A program made the translations under genes and the position numbers. A stretch of 64,000 nucleotides of DNA from Sphingobacterium puteale. GTDB taxonomy: Bacteria > Bacteroidota > Bacteroidia > Sphingobacteriales > Sphingobacteriaceae. The stretch covers positions 124,001 through 188,000 of the forward strand of contig NZ_RBWS01000007.1 of assembly GCF_003627955.1 (NCBI RefSeq). The letters are read 5' to 3'. Positions 56,685-64,000 of the stretch are shown here, one piece after another (the first letter of the stretch is position 1; each line of letters starts with the position of its first letter). The notes under the pieces were generated by a model. It was given only the letters and a program-made list of their open reading frames with translations, was not told where the DNA came from and ran no database searches.

Positions 56685-59600
56685 TCAAAACCTTAGATTT
56701 AAGCCAAGGGTATATGATTTAATGTTGGGGTAACCCATGTAATCCAATCCGACATTCCGGTTGGAGTCCTGATAGCTTACCTCAGGATCAAAACCCGTGT
56801 AATTGGTCCATGTCCATATATTTTGTGCACTGACATATATTCTTAAATATTTAAGATGAATTTTCTCGAGTGACTTTTCTGAAAAATTATAGCCAAGAGC
56901 AAGATTCTTTAAGCGGAGGTAAGAGCCATCTTCTACCCAGCGCGAGGAAACTTCGGGATTGTTGGTTGAGCTTGCCCTTGGTACGTCAGTATTGGTATTT
57001 TCTGGTGTCCAGCGTCGCAGTGCATCCTTTGTAGCATTTCCTTTTCCGGCCATCCAATCCAGTTCCATTCGTGTGATATTCAACATATCATTGCCATAAC
57101 TTCCTTGCATAAAAATATTCAGATCAAAATTCTTATACTTAAAATCATTGTTAAAACCGAAGGTGAAATCAGGATTTGGATTGCCTATAATCGTACGGTC
57201 GTCAGCATTGACAACACCATTTGCACCGGCGGTCAATTGGTTATTTTTATCGCGCCCAAATAAATCCTTATAGCGAATATCTCCAGGTTTCTTATTTGGT
57301 TGTGCGCTAAAATCATCGCCCTGCTGATAAATTCCATCTGTCACCCATCCAAAAAATGCCCCGAGTACTTCACCTTCACGTAGCAGCTGTGAATCGGTTG
57401 AAAGCATGTGGCCCGGGATCGTATTATATCGAATCTCGCCGCCTGGAAGCTGCAAAATTTTGTTGCGATTGAAACTGATGTTAAAATCTGTTTTCCATCC
57501 AAAGGCACCGTTGAGATTGGTTGTCTGCAAACCAAATTCCCAACCTTTGTTTTGTACACTTCCCACATTCTGAAGTGCCGTAGTAAAACCTGAATAGAGG
57601 GGCAGTGGCACCTGATACAAGAGATTGATCGTTTTTTTGTAATAATAGTCTACTGATAGGTTGATTCGGCTCTTTAGCATACCGATATCCAATCCGGCGT
57701 CTGTCTGTTTGGTCGTTTCCCAAGTCAGATTCGGGTTGGCAACATTGGTCGGCCGCACTGCATTAACTGGACTTCCGCCCATTGTTGTCAAGGTAGGTGA
57801 AAATCTAGCCAAGGATTGGTACGAACCAATTTCAGAGTTTCCGGTTTCGCCATAACTTGTTCGCAATTTTAAATTGCTCAGCCAATCGATCGATTTCATA
57901 AATGGTTCCTGACTCAGGTTCCAGGCAAGCGCCCCAGAAGGAAAGAAAGCCCATTTATTGTTGTCACCAAACTTCGAGGAACCATCATACCTACCTGTAG
58001 CAGTAATAAAGTAACGATTTTTGTAATTGTAGTTTAAACGTCCATAAAATGAAGACATTACCCAATCTTCAAGATTCGAAGATGCATTTTGATAATTGGA
58101 ACCAGCACCTAGATTCCAATAACTAAAGCTGTCTGAAATGAAATTTCGATTATTGGCCTGCCAGGTTTCATTTCTAGAACTCTGATAGGAATAACCAGCC
58201 ATCGCATTCAGATTATGGTCTTCGCGAATGGTTTGCGTATAGGTCAGAAAGTTTTCATTAATCAAATTGGTGTTTTTATGTGCCGCGATCGATCCAACTC
58301 CACCGAAATTTCTGCCTTCGACAAGTTCTTTTGAGACATAATTACCTGTACGTTGATTGCTGACCTGTACACCAAAGGTGCTGCGAAAGATCAGATTTTT
58401 GAGAATCCCCAACTCCACAAATCCATTCCCCTGAAACAGATCTGTAATCACTTCGTTTTTCCTTTCCATGGCAGCAGCCACCGGATTATCATGCGGGTCA
58501 CCGAACTGCTTCAAGGTGTATTTTCCTTCGTCATCGTAAACTCCCTGTGTAGGTTCAAAACGCAGGGCTGCGGAGATCACCCCCGCACCTGTCGTTCCGC
58601 TACTTCCTTCCTGTGTTCTTACACCGTTTAATTTATTGCGGTTAAACAGCAGTCTTGTTCCGATTTTGATGCGATCAGAAACCTTCATCTCTAAATTTGA
58701 AGTCCCTGAAAGTCTTCTAAAATCCGAGTTTATCACAGTTCCCTTTTGTCCAAAATGACTGACGGAAGTATAATATCTGATATTGTCACTGCCTCCCGAC
58801 ACGGAGACCTGATTATTCAACTGGTTTCCATTTCTAAAAATCAGGTCCTGCCAGTCGGTTCCTTCACCCAGGGCCCCTGGATCTTTAAATGGTAGATTAT
58901 TATTCCCAGCATTCTTATAGGTATCGTTAATATAGGAGGCAAATTCCGACGCATTTAATAGCGAAAGGCGCTTCCCTACTTTCTGTGAAGCAAAGGAATT
59001 ATTTAATTCAATAATAGGTTTACCCGAACGTCCTTTTTTCGTTGTTATCATGATCACCCCATTGGCACCTCGGGAGCCATAAATAGCTGTTGCAGAAGCG
59101 TCTTTTAACACCTCGATAGATTCGACATCTTCGGGAGCGGGTGCCGAACTACCGGGAAAACCATCAACCACATACAATGGATCACTACTCGCATTGATGG
59201 AACTACCGCCCCTAATCCGTACGCGAGGAGCTTTGCCGGGCTCTCCATTCGTGCTGGTCACTGAGACCCCAGGGGCTCTTCCCTGTAAAGCTTGTGCAGT
59301 ACCTGCCAAGGGGAATGCACTAATTTGATTCGCATTAATGGAAGACACGGAACCTGTTAAATCACTTTTTCGCTGTGTTCCATAGCCCACGACGACAACC
59401 TCATCCATCAGTGACTCATTCGGCTGTAAGGTGAGCTGTACTGTCTTTTGATTTGCGGCGAGTTTAATTTCTTGTCCGGCGTAGCCGATGGAAGAAAAAG
59501 TTAAAGTTGCATGCGCAGGTACCTTAATTATAAATTCCCCTTTATCGTTGGTCTGGGTACTTCGATCGGGGATTCCTTTTACACTTATGGATACCCCCTG

Positions 59601-59786
59601 CAAAGGAGAATTATCCTTGTTGACAACCTTACCTCTGATTTCTGATTCTTCCTGATTAATTTGAAGATGGGTACTTCTGTCTGGGCTTTTAGTTATTCCC
59701 AGTGATAGTCCCGGTGACAAAAATATTGCCATGGAAGCATAGGGAATAAGCGCACAGGGCCCTCTTCCGAAAAGCTTTGATTTCAT
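56685..59786 (-). CDS. SusC-like TonB-dependent transporter
   Basis: 1033 residues: leader, carboxypeptidase-regulatory-like domain (about 50-125), TonB box LMDEVVVVGYGTQRKSDLTGSVSSI, plug (LYVVDGFPG, IEVLKDASATAIYGSRGANGVI) and barrel ending T-L-G-L-N-L-R-F. It starts the CAZyme locus. A likely promoter with -7 TAGATTTG lies about 75 bp upstream, in the region shared with the divergent LuxR-type regulator. Confidence 0.95.
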   Translation of the reverse strand: MKSKLFGRGPCALIPYASMAIFLSPGLSLGITKSPDRSTHLQINQEESEIRGKVVNKDNSPLQGVSISVKGIPDRSTQTNDKGEFIIKVPAHATLTFSSIGYAGQEIKLAANQKTVQLTLQPNESLMDEVVVVGYGTQRKSDLTGSVSSINANQISAFPLAGTAQALQGRAPGVSVTSTNGEPGKAPRVRIRGGSSINASSDPLYVVDGFPGSSAPAPEDVESIEVLKDASATAIYGSRGANGVIMITTKKGRSGKPIIELNNSFASQKVGKRLSLLNASEFASYINDTYKNAGNNNLPFKDPGALGEGTDWQDLIFRNGNQLNNQVSVSGGSDNIRYYTSVSHFGQKGTVINSDFRRLSGTSNLEMKVSDRIKIGTRLLFNRNKLNGVRTQEGSSGTTGAGVISAALRFEPTQGVYDDEGKYTLKQFGDPHDNPVAAAMERKNEVITDLFQGNGFVELGILKNLIFRSTFGVQVSNQRTGNYVSKELVEGRNFGGVGSIAAHKNTNLINENFLTYTQTIREDHNLNAMAGYSYQSSRNETWQANNRNFISDSFSYWNLGAGSNYQNASSNLEDWVMSSFYGRLNYNYKNRYFITATGRYDGSSKFGDNNKWAFFPSGALAWNLSQEPFMKSIDWLSNLKLRTSYGETGNSEIGSYQSLARFSPTLTTMGGSPVNAVRPTNVANPNLTWETTKQTDAGLDIGMLKSRINLSVDYYYKKTINLLYQVPLPLYSGFTTALQNVGSVQNKGWEFGLQTTNLNGAFGWKTDFNISFNRNKILQLPGGEIRYNTIPGHMLSTDSQLLREGEVLGAFFGWVTDGIYQQGDDFSAQPNKKPGDIRYKDLFGRDKNNQLTAGANGVVNADDRTIIGNPNPDFTFGFNNDFKYKNFDLNIFMQGSYGNDMLNITRMELDWMAGKGNATKDALRRWTPENTNTDVPRASSTNNPEVSSRWVEDGSYLRLKNLALGYNFSEKSLEKIHLKYLRIYVSAQNIWTWTNYTGFDPEVSYQDSNRNVGLDYMGYPNIKSYTLGLNLRF

Positions 59787-59860
59787 AATTCTACTGTTTA
59801 GTGTTTTTTGGGTTTACATTTTGATTGATGGATTCACTCCTTGAGCAATTCGTTTGAATC

Positions 59861-59889
59861 CAAATCTAATTTTTAAAGATTTGTTCAAG
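59861..59889 (-). promoter_or_regulatory. promoter of the SusC-SusD genes
   Basis: On the minus strand CTTG (59886-59889), 17 bp, TAGATTTG (59861-59868), a perfect TAnnTTTG. The predicted leader is about 68 nt. Confidence 0.45.
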
Positions 59890-60011
59890 TCATAGTTGTC
59901 TTTTGTTTGGTTATTTGTTTCCAAGGTAATTAAAAAACAAGTAGACTTCACTGAATTATACTATTAAAAATGCGAAAACGATTTCGACTATTTTATCAAA
60001 AAAACAGCTTA

Positions 60012-60031
60012 GAATGTCTATAATGACATTC
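60012..60031. promoter_or_regulatory. 20-bp inverted repeat, possible regulator site
   Basis: GAATGTC and GACATTC flank a 6-bp spacer. It sits about 75 bp before the LuxR-type regulator and could be its own or the HTCS binding site. Confidence 0.35.
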
Positions 60032-60107
60032 ATCTGCGGCCCGGATTCTCCCATTTGCAATAAAATCTATATATTGCTTTTCAAATCAATTTAAAGTGAG
60101 GGATTCA

Positions 60108-62993
60108 ATGATATCAAAAAAATATAGCGTTAACTATATCTTTTGGTTTTGTGCTTTTTTTATTCTTAATATGAATACTGGTTATGGCCAGACAATCATA
60201 CCCACAGGCACGCCGTTTGTAAAGCAATACAAAAAAAGTCAATACAAGGCAGGCAACCAGAATTGGTCTTTGGCTATTGATCAAGAAGGACGGATCTTTA
60301 GCGCCAATACGGAAGGATTACTACGATTTGACGGACAATACTGGCGGATGTACCCACTTCCTAACCATTCAATGGTCCGCAGTGTTGCTGTTGATAAAGC
60401 CGGAAGAGTATTTACAGGCGGGCGGGGTGAATTTGGTTACTGGACGTCAGGACCCTTTGGTGAGATGACTTATCATAGCCTATCCAAATTGGTCGCGGAT
60501 AAGACTTATTTTCCAAATGAAGAAATCTGGAAAATTATTGTGGAGGATAATCGTGTATTCTTCCATACCTTTTCCAAGTCCTATATCTGGGAGAATAATA
60601 AAATCAGACCACTGACGGCTAAAGGCGAGCCGTTCTTATTTCCCCATCAGCTCAACGGTCAACTTTTCTTTGAACAGTTACCTAGTGGTCTACATGAATT
60701 CAAAGCTGGGAAACTGGTACCTGTACAAGGTAAGGAGACCCTCCGGGACAAAAATGTTTTAGCGATATTACCCTATGATAAGGATAACTCAATAATAGCA
60801 ACCGCGCGACATGGACTTTATCTGATGTCGTCCAACGGGATAATTAAACAATGGTCAATTTCGGCCAATACCATCCTCAGTCAATCTCAGATAAATAACG
60901 GCATTTATCTATACGATGGGCAATATGCTTTTGGCACCATTCAAAATGGTGTGATTATTATCAACAAAGCTGGAGAAGTTGTCCAACATATCAATAAAAA
61001 TAATGGTTTACAGAACAATACGGTACTTAGTATTGTAAAGGATAAACAACAAAATATCTGGGTAGGGCTAGATAATGGAATTGACCGTATTGAAATCAAC
61101 TCTTCTTTATCTTTCTACACCGACTTTGTAGGCAAAATAGGTACGGTGTATACTTCAATTATTTACCGGGGGAAAATTTACCTAGGGACAAATAAGGGCT
61201 TATTCGTCAGTGAATGGAAGGGTCTAAACAACTATAATTCATTAGATTTCACACAAGTCCCCAATTCAAATGGTCAAGTCTGGACATTGGCTATTTTTGG
61301 CGATGACCTCATTTGTGGTCATAACGAAGGAACTTTTAAATTGGTCAGCGGTAAACTGGAAAAGATCTCCCAAATTACGGGGGGGTGGATATTCAAACCT
61401 ATTTTTGGAACGAAGAATATTCTCCAGGGGAATTATACTGGATTATCAAAATTTGTTTTTGATGGCACACAGATTCTATTTGTCCAGCAATTTTCTTCGA
61501 TCAAGGAACCTGTTCGATTTTTAGCACAAAAAGACAACCATTCATTTTGGATCGGGGATTGGGGACAGGTACAGTTAATTGATTTTGATCCGAGCTTCCA
61601 AAAAGCACACATTCAGTTTACATCAATGCAAGACAGCCTTGCTGCTAAACGAAGATTTACTGGAATTTATACCCTGGAAAATAATCTCGTTTTCGCTACG
61701 GACAGTGGATTCATGCAATTTGACAACATTGTGAAGCGCTTTACTTATTCCGATGAATTAAACAATGCCTTAGGGAGTTATAAAAATTCAAATAAGATTA
61801 TCCCTATCAATACCAACAGCTATTGGTTTATTCAGAAAACAAAAATCGCCAAGGTCGATTTTGATAGCAAAGGAAAACTGAAGATAGATTCCAATCTGCT
61901 CAGCCCTTTGCAAGATCGCATGATGAATAATTATGAAAATATCCTTCCTATTGAAAATCACTACTATCTGATTGGGTTGGATGATGGTTTTGCTATCTAT
62001 CGGAATTCAGGTCAAGATCGTAAATATATATTGCCTCCTCCTCAGATCGCTCAATTGACCAATCTTACAACCGGAGAAACGATTATACCGAATGGAGACC
62101 TTAAGCTGGCATCATCCGAGAATAACCTCAGGGTGAGTTTCTCAAGCCCCTATTACTCCTCTTCACCATTACAATATCAGTATTACTTAGAAGGTTATTC
62201 GGATAAATGGTCGGATTGGAGTGAAACAGCTTATCAAGATTTTACAAACTTGCCGTATGGGGATTTCGAAATTAAGATACGGGCCAGAACCAACACCGGC
62301 TTGACTTCGGAGGTACGGACAATATCGTTTACAATTCAATATCCCTGGTACCTATCATGGTGGGCAAAAATCTGCTATATTTTGATGGTTACAGGATTGA
62401 TTTATCTTATTTATAATTTCAATCTTCAACGAGAAAGAAAAAGACAGTTTCAAGCGAAGCGAAAATGGTTAGAAGAAAAGAAAATTGCTCTGGAAAGAGA
62501 TGCCGAACAACAGGAGAAAGAATGGATTAAATTAAAGAACCAACAATTGGAAGCTCAGCTCAGCCTAAAGAACAAGGAACTGGCCAATGCAGCGCTCAAT
62601 ATCGTCTATAAAAATGAAATGTTGAACAATCTACATGATGAACTCAAACAGCTCAAAGATGCAGAAGGAAACAGACTCAGTTCCGACGAATTGAAAAAAA
62701 TAAATAAGCTAATCGAAGACGCCCATAACGACGATCGTGACTGGCATATTTTTGAAAAAAGTTTTAATGAATCACATGAGAATTTCTTTAAAAAATTAAA
62801 GCAGGAGTTTCCGGATCTTGTTCCTAATGATTTAAAACTATGTGCTTATTTACGGCTCAATATGTCCAGTAAAGAGATTGCTTCTCTGCTCAACATCAGT
62901 ACGCGAGGTGTCGAGATCAGACGCTACCGATTGCGCAAAAAATTAGGCCTACCAACTGACAAAAACTTGTCCGAATTTCTGTTGGAACGTTAA
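60108..62993 (+). CDS. membrane-anchored propeller sensor with LuxR-type HTH
   Basis: 961 residues from the ATG at 60108, which has GTGAGGG just before it; a GTG four codons upstream is the rejected alternative. A signal peptide ends G-Y-G-Q, followed by a long periplasmic propeller (about 30-650, units such as NIWVGLDNGIDRI), a Y_Y_Y domain (about 665-740), one membrane helix (about 750-775), a coiled coil (about 780-870) and a LuxR-type HTH at the end (PNDLKLCAYLRLNMSSKEIASLLNIS). There is no kinase or receiver domain, so sensing and DNA binding are in a single chain. It is divergent from SusC and probably a second regulator of the locus. Confidence 0.9.
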   Translation: MISKKYSVNYIFWFCAFFILNMNTGYGQTIIPTGTPFVKQYKKSQYKAGNQNWSLAIDQEGRIFSANTEGLLRFDGQYWRMYPLPNHSMVRSVAVDKAGRVFTGGRGEFGYWTSGPFGEMTYHSLSKLVADKTYFPNEEIWKIIVEDNRVFFHTFSKSYIWENNKIRPLTAKGEPFLFPHQLNGQLFFEQLPSGLHEFKAGKLVPVQGKETLRDKNVLAILPYDKDNSIIATARHGLYLMSSNGIIKQWSISANTILSQSQINNGIYLYDGQYAFGTIQNGVIIINKAGEVVQHINKNNGLQNNTVLSIVKDKQQNIWVGLDNGIDRIEINSSLSFYTDFVGKIGTVYTSIIYRGKIYLGTNKGLFVSEWKGLNNYNSLDFTQVPNSNGQVWTLAIFGDDLICGHNEGTFKLVSGKLEKISQITGGWIFKPIFGTKNILQGNYTGLSKFVFDGTQILFVQQFSSIKEPVRFLAQKDNHSFWIGDWGQVQLIDFDPSFQKAHIQFTSMQDSLAAKRRFTGIYTLENNLVFATDSGFMQFDNIVKRFTYSDELNNALGSYKNSNKIIPINTNSYWFIQKTKIAKVDFDSKGKLKIDSNLLSPLQDRMMNNYENILPIENHYYLIGLDDGFAIYRNSGQDRKYILPPPQIAQLTNLTTGETIIPNGDLKLASSENNLRVSFSSPYYSSSPLQYQYYLEGYSDKWSDWSETAYQDFTNLPYGDFEIKIRARTNTGLTSEVRTISFTIQYPWYLSWWAKICYILMVTGLIYLIYNFNLQRERKRQFQAKRKWLEEKKIALERDAEQQEKEWIKLKNQQLEAQLSLKNKELANAALNIVYKNEMLNNLHDELKQLKDAEGNRLSSDELKKINKLIEDAHNDDRDWHIFEKSFNESHENFFKKLKQEFPDLVPNDLKLCAYLRLNMSSKEIASLLNISTRGVEIRRYRLRKKLGLPTDKNLSEFLLER

Positions 62994-63027
62994 AATTTCG
63001 CTACAAAGACTACATCATTACCACACA

Positions 63028-63069
63028 AGCGCTTTAGTGTAAAAACAACACTAAAGCGCTCTTTTTTTT
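63028..63069 (+). terminator. strong rho-independent terminator
   Basis: A perfect 13-bp stem, AGCGCTTTAGTGT (63028-63040) with ACACTAAAGCGCT (63048-63060), 7-nt loop, then eight T. It ends the LuxR-type regulator transcript. Confidence 0.9.
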
Positions 63070-63176
63070 ACGCGAAATAAAATATTAAACATTTCAAAAC
63101 CAGAGTTTTAAAATAAATTCAAAACAATATTGAGAAAGCATAAATACAGTGTAGTAGTGATGTGAAAATGTTAAAT

Positions 63177-63208
63177 TTTGGCGAAGTTGTACTACATCAA
63201 CATATTTG
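63177..63208 (+). promoter_or_regulatory. promoter of the last SusC gene
   Basis: TTTG (63177-63180), 20 bp, CATATTTG (63201-63208). The -7 element is identical to that of the NAD operon. The expected leader is about 44 nt. Confidence 0.6.
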
Positions 63209-63258
63209 CTCCAGGGAAATAACCAACTGTATTTTAAACAAACACCAAAAATTTACGA

Positions 63259-64000
63259 TATGAGGAATCTATCCGCATTATTTTTGACATCCATGGTCGT
63301 CTCGGTTGCCTATGGACAAACTTCTATACAAGGGGTAGTCAAAGATGGCTCAAGCATGGTATCCATGCCCGGGGTCACCATTAGTATTAAAGGGAAAACA
63401 GTATCTACAAAAACCGACGCAACGGGGAAATTTCAGATCAATGCCTCTCCTACCGATTCATTGGTATTTAACTTTCTAGGTTACCGTACACAAACGGTAT
63501 ACATCGGAAACCAAACGCAACTCAGCGTTTTTCTAGAGAATGAAAATAAAGCATTAGAAGAGGTTGTTGTCATCGGTTACGGTACGCAAAAAAAGGCTGA
63601 CCTGACGGGATCAATTAGCTCCTTAAAATCATCCGACATCACTAAACAGCCCGCGATGTCAGCCATGCAATCCATTCAGGGTAAAGCCGCGGGGCTAAAT
63701 ATTGTTGCCAATGAAGCACCGGGATCTTCACCAAATGTCATTATTCGTGGATTAGGAACTGCTTTAGGAGGAAGAAATCCATTATATATTGTTGACGGTA
63801 TTGCGCAAACGGACATCAACAATATTAACCCTTCGGATATTGAATCCATGGATGTATTAAAAGATGCTTCTTCGGCTTCTATCTATGGTTTAAGGGCTGC
63901 AAATGGTGTCATTATTGTTACCACCAAGAAGGGTAAAACGGGCACCGTTAATATCAATTATGAAAGCTATGCAGGAATGAAGAAAATTCTTAACCGAGTT
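63259..64000 (+). CDS. SusC-like TonB-dependent transporter, N-terminal part
   Basis: The first 247 residues before the window ends. A signal peptide ends V-A-Y-G-Q, followed by a carboxypeptidase-regulatory-like domain (about 22-95), TonB box LEEVVVIGYGTQKKADLTGSISSL and the start of the plug, with LYIVDGIAQ and DVLKDASSASIYGLRAANGVI. The start ATG follows a well-placed promoter. It probably opens another utilisation locus to the right. Confidence 0.93.

Larger units (their letters stand above)
59787..60107. other. 321-bp divergent control region
   Basis: The region lies between SusC and the divergent regulator. It holds a minus-strand promoter (59861-59889) and an inverted repeat at 60012-60031. 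Nothing else stands out. Confidence 0.5.

Noticed and set aside
25161..59786. SusC genes as recent tandem duplicates
   Set aside because: Their TonB boxes, plug domains and lengths differ clearly; only the general family motifs are shared.
1..64000. CRISPR arrays, tRNA, rRNA, insertion sequences or prophage
   Set aside because: No regularly spaced repeats, cloverleaf sequences, transposase motifs or phage structural genes were seen by eye.

Overview
The window looks like the chromosome of a glycan-degrading Bacteroidota, probably a Sphingobacterium or close relative. The grounds are four SusC genes and three SusD genes, a hybrid two-component regulator, lipoproteins with L-S-S-C type lipoboxes, and promoters that fit the Bacteroidota pattern (TTTG, about 19-20 bp, TAnnTTTG). 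The genus is an inference from general resemblance. I saw no rRNA, tRNA, CRISPR array, insertion sequence or phage gene.

Layout. (1) 1-2.9 kb: a WG-repeat protein cut by the window edge and a small lipoprotein. (2) 2.9-7.8 kb: a five-gene leftward NAD-salvage operon (PRPP-synthetase-like, NAMPT-like, nadE, nicotinamidase-like, NrtR-like regulator). Its promoter sits between two identical 19-bp operators. (3) 8.1-10.5 kb: two uncharacterised genes and a YiiX-type papain-like hydrolase. (4) 10.5-38.1 kb: a large catabolic regulon around a GntR/FCD repressor. A seven-gene leftward operon encodes an aminotransferase, an enolase-superfamily dehydratase, an SDR, a ceramidase-like protein, a sodium symporter, an M20 amidohydrolase and a Gfo/Idh protein. 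Beside it are a lactonase gene, the regulator, and a SusC-SusD-heparinase operon. A six-gene rightward operon encodes a PQQ-type dehydrogenase fused to cytochrome c, an NRAMP-like transporter without the metal motifs, an epimerase-like protein, an aldolase and a second SusC-SusD. All four control regions carry a GTATAC-type core paired with a second core 23-24 bp away. (5) 38.2-39.6 kb: a Bcr/CflA-type exporter and a possible small RNA. (6) 39.6-63.0 kb: a polysaccharide utilisation locus with SusC-SusD, a SusC remnant, GH29, GH2, GH95, a PL38-like lyase, a GH88/beta-helix fusion and a hybrid two-component regulator. A membrane-anchored LuxR-type regulator is divergent from it. (7) 63.2 kb to the end: the start of another SusC.

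How the parts work together. The middle regulon reads as a complete route for an unidentified uronate- or aldonate-like substrate: uptake by two SusCD pairs, chain cleavage by the heparinase-like lyase, periplasmic oxidation to a lactone, lactone opening, dehydration to a 2-keto-3-deoxy acid, aldol cleavage, and side steps for an amine or N-acyl group. This route is inferred from enzyme families, not shown. The last locus looks built for a fucosylated, uronate-containing glycan, with the unsaturated-uronyl hydrolase acting after the lyases. The NAD operon may be controlled by ADP-ribose, and its first two genes have the same family make-up as a known ADP-ribose plus nicotinamide route to NAD.
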